Shown in pieces: positions 20,992 through 33,379 of a stretch of 42,606 nt of DNA. The notes beneath the pieces were generated by a model. The model was given only the letters and a program-made list of their open reading frames with translations. It was not told the origin of the DNA and made no database searches. Numbering within the stretch: the first letter of the stretch is position 1; every line of letters begins with the position of its first letter. This stretch comes from Plakobranchus ocellatus (lineage: Eukaryota; Mollusca; Gastropoda; Plakobranchidae), in assembly GCA_019648995.1 (NCBI GenBank), contig BLXT01003068.1, positions 879,261-921,866 on the forward strand, read 5' to 3'. Both the position numbers and the translations under genes were made by a program.

Positions 20992-23753
20992 TTATGGCAA
21001 TGCAATACTTTCAATTATTATGGTGTGTCTGAATCCCAACTGCTCTAAAAGTCTACAATATAACTGTTTTTCCCCACCAGAAAATTTCATATCTTTTTCA
21101 TTCAAAATACATTTTCTGTATGTCAAATTCTCAATAGCATTGGGACCTCTGTAAAGTTTATCAACATCAGACTTAGTGGAGTAAACACCCCCATGACTAA
21201 GAATAGTTTTAAATTGTTCAACCTTTTTCCCAGCATCTTGTGTTTCATTTTCTTTTTTTTTCTCCTGTTATTTTCTATTGTCCTGTCTTCTATATTTTTG
21301 AGAGTTTTTTTTATGAGAACATTGAGAGTTTACTTTTATTTTTCCAGCCAGCAAGGTGCTTCCTGGCAGGAGACAAAAGTTTTCTTGCTTTAGTCCAATT
21401 TTCTTTTGCTATCCACTTAGCAATTTTGTTGTGTTTCCATATGTTAATGCGTAGAGGCATGTCTTCTTTCACTCATGTCGATGTCTGAGTCGCCAATCAT
21501 TCTTTCTTCAGTCAGATTAGTTAAGGCACAGGTATTTAAAACAGATTGAACCTCATCACTAAAACCCCCGCAAAAGGACCACCATCTAAAAAGTAACATT
21601 TCTGTCTCTTCAGAACAGTGTAACAATGTTGTGAGATAAGTTTAACACTGGATATGACACTATCTTTAGCAGCACCAGGAAGGTAATTGATAAAATCAAG
21701 AATGAATGTATCATCGGACAAGAAATTTTCAAAAAACAGACTTTGCAGCTGTTAGTTCAAACAAATGGTCACACCTAATTTCAAGAGAAGTCTTCATCTT
21801 TGAGACATATTGAGGACACAGGGCAATCCATCAAGCTTCAATAAGGAGCACTAAATAAGGTATAGAACAAAATCATTGCTGCAACAATATTTAAAATACG
21901 AATATCCTGCAAATCTGCAATTACATGTATACTTCTGAATTTGAGGTTTGAATGAGAATAAATTCAATAATGGTCAAGTAAAAAGGATAAGACATCTTTG
22001 TGATGGTAAACAAATGCTGATGCATTTTTAAAATGATTATTGAAACGATTGCTTCTGAAGCTTTCAAATGTAGATTTTTTTTCCGTAGAGATGAACAATA
22101 TGGTAGCCACTCCTCTCAGCAACCACTCCTTTTGACCCTCCTTGGACCTAGATCTTCGGCTGGCAAAGGTATATAGCACTTTCTGAAGAATTAGAAAAGT
22201 TAGAAAAGATGATGTTTACATCTCTCATCTCTGCCTAAACTTGTTTCACTTTCACTAACAGTAGCTGTTTCAATTTCTTTACTTGCATCTTCTGTGGCTT
22301 AAACAAGCCGAGCAAAAAGTGGGCAATGCAAAACAAGAAATGAGTTGAGGCATCGTTTCCGAATAAATTATTTTTTTATTCTGTGACTTTTTTATCAAAC
22401 AATTTCATCACAGATGCGCGATCAGACATAAGGCATTTCATTTTTTCCACAACCTCTTAAATTATTTTTTAAAAGTTTCTCCTTGTCAACAACTTGACTG
22501 GAGTTATAAACCTCACATAAATCATTAAACATATGTATAGTTTTTTTCTAGTCAAGTTTGTGCATCCTTACATGTATACACTCAGTAAAGCCGACTGACA
22601 TTGGCATTCCGTCAATAAAATATGGAGTTCTATAAAATGTTTTTTTTTTTGTCTACTGGTCCCATCTGACATTAAAGTAACATGATTGCATTTCCTAACA
22701 CTTTCCACCACTTGATGTTAAGCAAGATGATGGGCTTCATCTGCAAAGTTAAGAGCAGCTGAACAAGATGGAAGTTCTGAATAGATTAAATTAGTATTAA
22801 ACATATTTTTAGCAACAATGTGAATTTCTTTAGTGCAGTTTGAAGCCGCCACATTTGCTTCACCCTGTAAGAGTGCAATGCCATGTATGTTAGACGTACA
22901 TGATAAGAAAATTGATTAAACCTCTCGTCTTTGATTTTACTTTTCTTATCATCATTATCGTCTTTGATTACTTCACATAAAGCTGCTGTGGTGGACTTTT
23001 CATTTTGAAACTGCTTTTGAAATCATAATTTTCTTGTTCTTTCAACCTTTACTTTAGATTTTAAAACATTTAATTCTCTGTTTAAATTCTTCAATTCTTC
23101 CAGCAAGTTGGAATTCACCTCTAGAAGTTCACAACATATTATTTCATGCATTGTCTTATTTTGCTTTTTTAGATGAAAATTTTTTTTTATACATTGTGGA
23201 TGTTTTCACATTAGAAAGCTCATAGCGCAGATGATCATTCTTTTTTTTTCTAATTCCTTTATTTTTTTGTCCATATCTTTTCCAATGTTTGAAATATCTT
23301 TAAATTAAGTTTTAACTGCTCTTCCTCAAGGACATGTAGTTTTATAGACTAGTTTTTAATTCTTTCTTGAAGTTTTTTGTACATTTTCTTAAATTCTTCT
23401 TCCATTACTTTGATTTCAGATTTGCAACTACAGGAGCCATATTCTGTATCTTTATTCTTAGTAACACTCAGCTGAGGGTTTAGATTTGTGTCAAAAATTG
23501 ATTGTCTAAAATATTCTTCTACATCTGTTTTTGTTTTTTTCCATTTCATTTCCTTAATTTCCTTTACTCCAACAGTTAACTTGTGTCCCATCTGAGCAGA
23601 AGTTAAAGTAACATGGCTAAGTTGTTTAATCCATGTTGATAAAGTATTTAGAACTAGAAGCGTTTCTCTGCTTCTAAAAGTCTCCAATTCAACAACAAGT
23701 TCATAAGTAATAATCACATCAGCAGTAAGCTTCAGAGGTAGAGGGGTCGCCAA
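20992..23753 (-). pseudogene. decayed gene of an uncharacterised mobile-element protein family
   Basis: Reading the minus strand from 23753 downwards, protein-like segments continue for 2.76 kb across many frame changes and stops. The N-terminal part (23349-23753) is an open 135 codons without an ATG, ending in a Lys/Glu-rich helix. It is followed by further coiled-coil-like segments (KKIKELEKKR, LEELKNLNRELNVLKS). Then come CLMSDRAS (near 22420), FRSNRFNNHFKNASAF (near 22060), RCDHLFELTAAKSVF (near 21750), DTFILDFINYLPGAAK (near 21700) and ERMIGDSDIDMSERRHAS (near 21480). The C-terminal segment ends EQLGF...ALP-stop at 20992. From memory, motifs of this kind recur in repetitive uncharacterised invertebrate proteins. 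The function is unknown. No inverted ends were identified with certainty. Confidence 0.65.
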
Positions 23754-24989
23754 GGAGCACAGCTCTTGTCAAACCAATGCAGGAGAGAGACTGTGTTAGC
23801 TCATCAAAATCAACTCAAGTTGACGGATAATGTGGTAGTTTTGACTTTCTGCCCTCGTGAATCGGTAGTGCATTGATTAAAGTTACATTAAGAGAATTGG
23901 TTATACATGTAAAAAGTCTGAGGAAGGATTCTGTTCTCTGATAGGCAAGCGATTCCTGTGTGCGTGTATATTCCCATCTCAAGGCGAGCATCTGTTATCA
24001 TTAATGGAGGGAAAGGAAAGAGGATAGGCCTACGGCACAGGTAAAAATGTCTAATAAATCTTAGACTACAAGAAAAGGAAAGGATAGTGACGGTGCCACG
24101 CTCTGGACTAATTTCAGCATTTGGTTAGAGTAGGCCTGATTTCAAATGTGCGATGCAGCATGCCTATTGCAACCTTGCCTTAGTCTACATTACATACCTG
24201 CTAACCTTTGCTTGGCATAGATTCTGCCTTGTTTGTAATACTTGAAGCGAACTTAAGGATGTAAAAAAAAAAAATTGGGTTACACCATTTCTATCAGATG
24301 GGCGTGTTAACTTCTAAATCTAAGAATCTATTTTAAGTATGTATTGTAAGCCTATTGCTGCTGCCTTTCACTATTCTCATTCCATAAGGAGCCAAATTCT
24401 TTTTCAACTTTTCTATTTAACCACATGTACTGACTAAATTTACAACGCAGTTCTAGAAAAGGCCTCATTTTCATGGCTTTTCAAAGTAGGGATCTTCATT
24501 CATAATGATGTCTTTTATACGACATCTGTGATATGTGTTTTTTTTACATATCATACAATTCAAATTTCAATAGCGTGAAGTCCTTTTTTACCCACAGACT
24601 TTCAAATAACCCTACTCTACTGAAGGATGGACTTAAAAAGATTGACTAAAGTAATAAATTGACTGTCTTGTTAAAAAATGGTAATGATGGTGATGATTCT
24701 GATCAATGTGATGATGAAGGTGGAAATTGGTAATGGGAAGTGGACAAAAAACTGAAGTTAAAAAAAGAGTTTGATTGCCTCATACTGCCTGATCTTATGC
24801 GGATTGAATAAGTGATGATTGACACTGCCCTTCCATAGAAGACTTAAAGAAGGTGCATTGGCTGATCCTTCCTTATGTTTCTTCCAGTTACATACATACA
24901 GGCTTGTTTGCAACACCTTCCATTCTTCCTTCTTTGGTTATAATACTCTCAGTTGTGTGTATACTGTCCAACGCCAACAGCTCACAGGC
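23754..24989. other. spacer between two transposon remnants
   Basis: Mixed composition with GGAAAGGAAAG-type purine patches near 24010-24090 and a short GAT-rich patch near 24670-24720. The first part may be the 5' flank of the decayed minus-strand element. No gene is supported. Confidence 0.5.
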
Positions 24990-25460
24990 AATTCTCTATC
25001 ATCAGTTGCAGAGATCAACAGGCTTACATTACATGAGCATGGCATGTCTCCACTTGATCATGAAAGTCCTGGCAATGTCAAGCAGAAAATCTGCCGTGCA
25101 AACAGTGCCAGAAAGACTATGTGCTTGAAGATCAAACATGCTCTCACACCACAGATCTGGCATGTAAAACAAAAAAATTTGTAAATTGTACTTTTTGTAG
25201 ATCTTTAGTGGTGTAAGTAAGGGCCATCTTGTCCAAGGCATCAACGCTTCCTTTGGTCTTGTATAGCTCCTTTGTGTTTTCTCATGAAAGTATCATGCAC
25301 ATCATGACAACGTTCTTGTTCCAATGGCCTAAATTTAATTTTCATTCATACTCTCCAACAATAGTGGTGTCCCTGCCCTTCGAAAACTTCATTTTGGTGA
25401 AAAAATCTATCCATGGTTACATTTCTGCCTTTACTAGCCAAAGTTTAACCCGGCAATTGA
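24990..25460 (-). pseudogene. piggyBac transposase remnant
   Basis: The minus strand encodes, in order, VKLWLVKA-like sequence, GRNVTMDRFF (near 25415), GRDTTIVGEYE (near 25365) and, after frame changes, TKGSVDALDKMALTYTTK (near 25240-25195). These match the conserved order in the piggyBac DDE transposase, where a G-x-N-V-x-x-D-x-F-F block precedes a T-K-G-x-V-D-x-x-D-x-M motif that includes the last catalytic Asp. Beyond that, Cys-rich fragments (CQIC, and a Cys/His patch to about 25000) could be the family's C-terminal zinc region. Stops and shifts show it is dead. CCCT ends and TTAA duplications were not found. Confidence 0.7.
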
Positions 25461-27182
25461 TGCTTGATGCACTTGCTTGATTATGGTACTTAAATGCACC
25501 CCTTGACATCCAGAATCTTTCATATGGCTATGTAAAAGAGGGTTGGTCATAATTTATCGCCTTGACTTTAAAATGTGTTAACTTTTTACCTAAAATGTAA
25601 TTTCAATTTCATACGGTCCACAGTTCACGCAAATTCAAACAAGCCTGTTGAAAAATAATTATCAATCACCTTTCTTTCACATAGCAATATCAGTGTAAAT
25701 CTCCCCCTTGCAACTTTGCCTTTCACTCCCCGTTTCTTTTTCATGTGGCAAGACTGCAAATGATCAGGTCAAAATCCAGACTAACTCTAGCAATGCCAGT
25801 TCTTGTGAAGTTCAAAATCTTTCCAAAGGTCCAATTATTCATCAATAAATTGAATATCTTATTCTGTCTCAAATTTTTTTTTTTGAAGTGGTTTTAATTA
25901 ATAAGACTGAAACATCAGATTGATGATTAAAAAAAACAAAACAAAAAGCATCATTGTTTGCCGTCATTAAAAACTTTAATAATTGAAGATGAACAAAGAA
26001 AAATAACTTAATTTATACACAAACATGTATGTCTCATTAGCGAAGAAATAAGTCTAAAAAAAAAAAACCAAAAAATTAAAACTAAAAGATAAATGTAGGC
26101 TTATCTCTAATCACTCAATATTTCCACAGGGCTGCAACATTTAATAAATTCTATTTTTAACTAAAAATTACATAATTTTTATATATTTTTCTCAGAAGTT
26201 TAGATAAGGATGTAAAATAACATTCCTATTGCAACTTCAGTAGCTTAAAAATAAACTAATACAGGGGAACATTTTCAAATTTTGAATGGAGTTGACTAGA
26301 CGTACTATATGAACTACTACATGATGTATTGATAAATCATAAACGCACGTTTTTAGCATAAGTGCAGTATCACAATTGCCTAGGACAGACAATGCATTTG
26401 CATACAGCAAGGCCGACATACAACCAATGAGCAACTTACACCACAATAAGGCAAAACAACAACAACAACAAAAAAATACACAAACGCTGGTAAACTGAAG
26501 AGGGATAAACACAAACAATGAGAAAAAAAGGAGGAATTGACTATTGAGATGATTCTATTCAGAAATGGCAACCCAAACCCTTTTTTTCATTGAGTGGGAA
26601 GGTTTTTAGGTTTCACTCCAAACTCCAATTAATTTTTTAAAGTTTTATCATAACATAACAACTACTCTAGACAATTTTGGATTCAATATTTCAGTTCTTT
26701 CAACATTCTAATTCCTATCAAAAGCCCAGCCAATATGGCTCATATGGGAAGAGAAGCCCACGATTATCAAGGTCAAGTCTCTGCCAAAGCACCCAGATCT
26801 ATCCTTGCTCATTATTAACCCTGCAGTACTTCACTTTTAGTATACAAATTGTACATTGTGAACAGTTTTCGACCCAAACTTTTGTATAGAAAAAAACTGA
26901 TTGCCAAGAATACCAAACAGCCAAACAATAAGGTCATTCCCTACTGCTTCGCACGCAAAGCAAGCACTGAAAACAGAGAACATGGCTTGACATTTATGGA
27001 GTAAAAATACTTTTTATTGACTGCAATCAATATATTTTACTAAGATATTTAGAGAAACTGCATTGATACATATTAAGTTTTTCTTGTATGTGTGAGTGAT
27101 GTTTAGATCTAGGTCTAATAGGCTTAGCATAATACAAACTGCATTCAATGTGCTAGTAAACTATTACAATGCTTGAGTAGAG
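25461..27182. other. intergenic stretch, nothing recognised
   Basis: AT-rich DNA with several A runs and a CAA-rich patch near 26455-26475. The upstream part of the piggyBac remnant may extend to about 25600. No gene is supported. The last part could be far 3' UTR of the minus-strand gene if that uses the TTTATT (AATAAA on the minus strand) at 27011-27016. Confidence 0.45.
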
Positions 27183-27322
27183 CATGAAAACTATGCCACA
27201 AAAATGATTACTTTGTGTCCTTGTCTTTTGCATATCGTCTGAATAGTTATCTGCAGAAAGGAAAAAATCACCAATGTTTACAACCTTTGAAAAAAAGCTT
27301 GATAACTTTCCATTCAGTCCAT
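27183..27322 (+). repeat. direct duplication, copy 1
   Basis: Contains CATGAAAACTATGCCACA, TGTGTCCTTGTCTTTTGCAT, ATCTGCAGAAA, TTTACAAC and TTTGAAAAAAA in the same order and orientation as 27953-28132. The spacing between the copies is about 770 bp. Confidence 0.75.
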
Positions 27323-27952
27323 TACATCTTATGTTTTTTTTTTGATTATTACGCATGGCTGATGTTTTAATCTAGGTCTAGTTGGCCTACCGTAACGGAA
27401 ACCATATTCATTGGACGATAAATTTTTTAGATTTTTTTCCCAACTTGAATTTTGATGCCAGCCACTACTATCTGTGACCCGGTCAAAGCTATTGAGGTGT
27501 TTCTATTAGATCTATATAAAAAACTCAGACTGGATAGAAAATTAACAGCTATACAAATCTAGATTTATAATTGCACAGACTGATTTGTCAATTTTGATTG
27601 CTTATTTATTCTAAAGTTTTTTCCATATCTGAATAATCAAACTTGAAAGTTTTTGGGTAAGATCTACGGTTGCTTGCTAGGCCGACTAGTCCCATTTTCG
27701 ATAATACTGTTGCAGCGCATCAAATTAAGCAATAAAAAACTGACCCTGCTCGTAATATATATTTCTAAATCTTTCCTAGGGTATCTTACGGTGAATTATA
27801 ATAGGCTCCAATTTTTCCTACAAAGCTGTTTTCGAAAAGAGCTAATGTTTAGACAGAAAAATGCAATAAAGTCTAACTCGCCCAAAGCACAGAAATCAGG
27901 TGATGGCCTGAAGTGACGTTGCACAGCAACAAGGCAATTGCTTGTATGGACT

Positions 27953-28132
27953 CATGAAAACTAAGCCACATAAAAAAAAAATACATGTTTAGTGTCCTTG
28001 TCTTTTGGATATATCAATCATATGAATAATTTTCTGCAGAAACAAACAAAAAAAAAAAAAAAAAACCACATTTACCCTTGTTTACAACATTTGAAAAAAA
28101 AACAAACTTGAAAACTTTTTATGTCCAGTAGG
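27953..28132 (+). repeat. direct duplication, copy 2
   Basis: Repeats the ordered blocks of 27183-27322 (CATGAAAACTAAGCCACA, AGTGTCCTTGTCTTTTGGAT, TTCTGCAGAAA, TTTACAAC, TTTGAAAAAAA) with expanded A runs. The intervening 630 bp hold no recognised gene. Confidence 0.75.
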
Positions 28133-28204
28133 GTACTTAACTGTTTGTAAGGTAAGTTTTGTAGGAATAAGGATAATTAGGCCCCCTATACATAAGTGTA
28201 TATA

Positions 28205-28475
28205 CAGGGCGATGGTGAAAATGACACAGTGGTGGTGATTAATATTGATGAAGGTGAAGATGTTTGAGATGTTGATGGCTAGGGTGAAGAAGGAGGTGAT
28301 GATGATGATGATAATGGTGATGATGCCGATGAAGATAATGGAGGCAATGATGATGATGATGAAAGGAGTAATGAAGACAATGATGATGGTGGTTGTGACA
28401 ATGACAATGATTATATCATGATGGAGATGACGATGACAAAGGTGATTATAATGATGATGGTTTTAGTAATGCTTT
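28205..28475. repeat. degenerate GAT/GAN trinucleotide repeat
   Basis: Long runs of GATGATGAT with interspersed GGT, GAA and GAC triplets, best between 28281 and 28460. Stops interrupt it in frame, so an acidic coding repeat is unlikely. A shorter similar patch is near 24670-24720. Confidence 0.85.
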
Positions 28476-31390
28476 GTGCTGAAAGTGGAAAGACCATTGA
28501 TAATAAACTGGTAATTTTATCTTTATCTTGCTGTCAATTGCACTTGTGAATGTTCATTTCATTTCAGAAGCTTTCAGTAATGTACACATGTATAAATAAA
28601 CAAAAGTAGGCTCTCCCAATAAATACGAGTAATAATCCCAAATGATGTAAACAGTGACTTTGAATGGCTATGAACAACGTGAACACGCAAATTATCGATA
28701 ATACCCAGACAAGGCCTTGCAAATAACCCCATGGGAGTCTTTGGATGAGCTCCTGGGCTTGACAAAGTGAAGAGTAAGCACAGCTCTTTATCTAGACTTT
28801 ACACCACAGAGATAAAATCAGTAGCTAAACTGCTATTCTTGCACTACGCCATTTTCAGCTCACAACGTATGAGGATGGGTACAACTTTTCAAATTGATTT
28901 TTTTGTAAAATATGTGTAACAACTGATTTGTGTGTAAAAAAGGTTGATTAAAGCATTCTGAGAAACTTAGTGTGAAGATTGCCCTTGTATGAAAAAAAAA
29001 AATTAGCAAATTAGGAGACACTGTGCCAATTTTACAAACCCAGTGTTAGTTTATGTTAATCAATGCAATAAGGTTTTGTTTTATGTTAACTGAATGTTTG
29101 ACTCAAGGCATTTACCATAGACCTATGACCATAAACAAAAATCTTCATTAACAGTCAACTGTTCAAGCTCAAGGATTTTTTTACAATAAGGCTGCAATTT
29201 GACTAAGCTTGTCGCAGATGAAACTGAGTCAAATCTTGATAATAATTTTACCATGACCTGTGCTATTTTATGTCAAGGCAATTTTCATAACGATAAGGCT
29301 TAAAGTGAAGAAAATATGTGATTTTTGGTAACTGCCTAAAAATCTAACAAGTCTGTAAAATGTATTTAAGAAATGGACATGATATATAACAATGATCTAA
29401 AATATTTCTTTAACATTCGTTTTCATTTTCAAAACCTTCCACCAGAATAACAGAATGTCAAAGGTATTTCTCATTTGAAGCAGCAATGATTTTTTCATCT
29501 AAGTAATATGTTTGTACAAAAAAAGATGTGCTTTTAGATGATTCAAGAGTGGGTTTAAGGATATTAATAAATTAATATAGCAAAAATCCTTTAGATGCCC
29601 AGCATACTCTTAATCATTTAGTCAGCAACTTTTGTATAAATTGAAGCAGGATAGAGAAATTAAATACATACACCTTAAGAAAAGATTAAATTTGTTATGA
29701 AACCAAGGGGGAAATGCAAAAAAAACCGCAAACTTCATTAGCGAGGCATATACCCCTGAACAATGAAAAACTATAAATCTCTATTTTGTGACAGACTTTT
29801 TATCAATGTCTTTTCATAGCACCAAAGCAAGGCATACAATATGGTTAAAAAACAATGTAATTATGTATGAAACGAATAGCAGACACATTTAATTCCATAT
29901 AATTGCAGTACTACTATTATATCAGAAAAATTGTTTTTGTTTTTTCTATTAAGTTACTAAAACAAAGTTTGAATCAATCATTTCATCCCCTCTACTGTTC
30001 CTTTCTAAATTCAATATTACCATTTTTACGTTTCTCTAACAAAAGCGTTGTTCATGATCAGATTTCTCAGAAATAGATTTTTGTTGAACAGTACCTCTCT
30101 GGAATTCAATGAGACATGACTTTAATTACTAAATATACCAAGGCAATGATAAAAAATAAGTGTTGATTGTGTGCAATTCATAGTTTGATTTTTCTTTTTC
30201 TTCTTGGAACAACAAACGTCATCATCTGAATGGCATTTATGACATACACATAATACTTATATAAGAAAAAAAAAAAACGGACAAAAATAAATTCATGTCA
30301 TTTATGGTAACAAGATCAATTAAGGAAAAAAAAACCCACAAGGATATGCTAAATATAAATTATGTTACTTAGCATAGGACCATCAGGCTTACATCGGGCT
30401 TAATGTAAATGACAAGAGTTGTAAGCCCTTAAGTGTATGGACATCTCCCATAAAACCTGCTTTACTTGTAACAACTCACAAGAAGAATTATATTAAAAAC
30501 ACCTTGATTCTGTTTTCAATTCTTTTTTATCCTTTGACTAAAATTGATTGTATTTAAATAAAAAACTAAACACTCTGGCTCAGCTTGTTTTCCTCTAATG
30601 GGTTACATATTCAATCTTTCTTAGGTTAAATTTTCAATTTCATAGTCCAAAGAAGGAATTCAGAGTACATTCAATGTGAAACAAAATACACTATAATACT
30701 GATATACATTATAACCCTTTTATAATGTACCAAAAATTATTCATGCAAATTTTTTTTTGTAGAGTCTCCTGATTACCAGTGTGGAAACTGGCTTCAAACA
30801 ACAGGGGACTTCCTGCAGTCATGCCCAAATCTTTTGGCTCTAAAAAAATTGACCCGCGCAAAAGATACACTTTCAACCAAAAACTGAATGGCAACTCGAA
30901 GACCTGACTCTCAGAGAGACTTAGTGCACACAAATTTGTTATGCTTGCCAAAGTTGCAAGCATTGCGAGAATGCATAGATTAGAAGAAAAAGGAGATACA
31001 TGTATAATGATTTATCTTTTTATATTTTGTGTTTACTAAATTTTACTGAAATTGACCACAATTTGTTTTAAGTACTTATTTTGAACTGCTATAAGTGACA
31101 CATTAGAGAGGAAAATATCAAAATGTGATTCTGACATGAGCAAACAGTTTCAGACAAGCCCACACACTTCATGCAAAGAGTTTTTAAAAGGAAAAATTCA
31201 GATTAAATTGGCAACTGCCTAATAAAGATAAAATGCAAAGAAGATGAGAATCCCTGATGACATGGAAAGAACTTTCTGTAAAAGCTCAAAGGATGACCAT
31301 TCGTGATGTGCAAAAATGCTAAAAAAAATTTCGAATGATTTCAAATCGAGCTAGATGATTCCAGACAAATGACTTATTTCATCCAAATCA
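28476..31390. other. intergenic or 3' UTR stretch, nothing recognised
   Basis: About 2.9 kb of AT-rich sequence. Open frames on the minus strand (28574-28765, 30709-30963) show no recognisable motif. Part may belong to the 3' UTR of the minus-strand gene ending at 32168. Confidence 0.45.
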
Positions 31391-31589
31391 GAGACCAGTC
31401 TGAATGAATCAGAGGTCTTATTTTGAACATTCAATATCACTGATATTGCTAGGAAATGCAATTAACAAGCTTTGCAGTGGTGAAATGAGATAATGTATTT
31501 CTGTGCACCAAGATATAGGGGTTTAGCTTTTGAAAAATAGTCAGAAGAAATATAAAATAACTCAAAAATTTTTTTTTCTCAAAAGTTAC
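31391..31589 (+). repeat. dispersed repeat, copy C
   Basis: Begins GAGACCAGTCTGAATGAATC, contains ATTTTGAACAT, TTTCTGTGCACC and a TTTTGAAAAA block, and ends TCTCAAAAGTTAC. It parallels the copies at 8242 and 8541 in the last intron of the other gene. Confidence 0.65.
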
Positions 31590-32167
31590 AAGCATCATCC
31601 CATTAAAAAACCAAACTACTGATACATAAAAAAATTTAGATATGACTGACAATCCCATGCTGCCTCAGCACAACCTAGTGGTACAAACTACATGTACTAA
31701 CAGTTTTGATTTTTTTTTTCTTTTTAACTGCAAATCAGGATTAAGCACTCTAAAACTGATAGGTTTAAGCATTATTAAGTCTGTTTCAATCAAAAACAAC
31801 AACAAACAGAAAAAAAGCTAGAAAATTTATGACAAACTTCCTTAATTGATTTGACAACCATCAAAAATAAAAAAGGAAGAGAAAGGAAGCAAGAAGAAAG
31901 AAAGGAAAAATTTAAAAAATCTGAACATTAAAAATTTTTGCAAAGAAATAATCTACCATTACCAAACATTATTCAGTACATGACCAACATTTACATTTTT
32001 CCGCAGTTATTAAATACCAGTATTCAAAAAGCAGCACTCAACTTATTGAGTCAAGCAAGGATAGTTATAGTCCAATGGCAAGATAAAATCTAAAAGCATA
32101 AAAACAGCAACAATGTTATAAAAAAAAAATAGACACCTCTTTTTGTAAACAGCATTACTGACACTTC
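31590..32167 (-). other. probable proximal 3' UTR of the minus-strand RS-rich gene
   Basis: Follows the TGA at 32168-32170 on the minus strand. AT-rich and non-coding. No AATAAA on the minus strand was seen close to the stop, so the true end may lie farther left. Confidence 0.4.
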
Positions 32168-32254
32168 TCAATCACTGTGACTGCTGTAGACATTGATGTC
32201 CAAATGATTTGATTTCTTGTTTGGTTCAGATGGTTTTATCTTGCAGCTTCCACC
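32168..32254 (-). CDS. last coding exon of the RS-rich protein gene
   Basis: On the minus strand, TTTTCCTAAG precedes base 32254. The exon then reads 28 codons and a TGA in phase 0, which is the phase left by the exon at 35908-36136. The tail is polar and Lys/Ser-rich (KIKPSEPNKKSN) and ends YSSHSD. The good acceptor, matching phase and composition support it, though the 3.7-kb intron in between could hide further exons. Confidence 0.65.
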   Translation of the reverse strand, partial: GGSCKIKPSEPNKKSNHLDINVYSSHSD

Positions 32255-33379
32255 CTTAGGAAAATAAGGTTGAAAGTGTAATTTAAAACTGTGCTTGCAT
32301 TATTTATATTACAATCATAATTATTTCAATTGGTATTTCTCTCAATAGTTTAGCATGTTACATAAAAACATGTAACATGTTTCAACATAGCCACAACCGT
32401 AAGACATCATACTCCTACCACTACCAGGCACAGATGTTTATTTCAGACAGGTACTTGATTTTAATCATATAAAAATATTTGTTCAACTGTCTCACTTATG
32501 CAAAGCTACCAAACTAAAAACCTAGAATCATAACCTGAGATCTGTGGCTCAAAATTGTAATCCATAAAGTTTATTATATTATAATCAAATTAACCGATTT
32601 GCATGCACACACACCGAATGTAATTTGAAGAAACCAACAGAGTATTTTTAAAAACACATACAAATAAAAGGCAAAATTATTGCTTAAGTGTGAGTCCTTT
32701 CTCTAAATCCAGAGAAACCTAAGATGCCAAGCAGTACATTTATCAATACTTTTATTACCACCGTCCCATTAAATTTCGTTCAAATTCAATAGATTATATA
32801 GGTCTGAGGGCTAAAAATAGACCCCTCATCATGCTCCATTTTTCGTAGGCGCTACCATGAAACATTTTACTATTCTTGTCAAGATTTTAGCTTCATCAGC
32901 TAAATTTACATTTATAACAGAAGCCTGTGATGTCATCACTCTCTTCCTCCTTTTTGATGCTACTGAAATCTCTTCAATTCTAGCCTGAAGATGGATCTTG
33001 ACCATTTAGAGTTTGATCCTGATAAAGGTTCAACCATTCTTTCGATGATATGAAATTTGTTCTGAATCTTACAACAGTTCAGATGAGTAAAACCAAGATC
33101 AAATCAAATCTTGTATTGGTCTGCAAAACGGCCTACTGCTGCTATAAAAACTATTTTTCATATGATCCAAAAGCAATGCAAACTATGTATTTTAAAATGA
33201 CTCCTATCTATATCTATCTAAATTCCATCACATCTATAAAAGAAGTCAATTTCATGAAATGAACATATAACAAAATCTTCATTCATCTCACAGATGGAAC
33301 CCAAATTCAAAATTTTGATCTGCCATTGATGATATAAAAAACTTACACATAATTTTGGCAGGAAAATCATTATTTATCA

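Noticed and set aside
24190..24210. ACATACCTGCTAACCTTTG, resembling a CAGACCTGCCAAC-type end
   Set aside because: Imperfect match, and no partner end in inverted orientation was found at a sensible distance.
24850..24930. HWL-containing plus-strand frame resembling the end of a LINE reverse transcriptase
   Set aside because: Only three residues fit and the rest does not; the neighbouring minus strand fits piggyBac much better.
28205..28475. Acidic coding repeat (Asp/Glu-rich protein)
   Set aside because: The trinucleotide repeat is interrupted by stops in the Asp/Met/Glu frames and lacks splice or start context.
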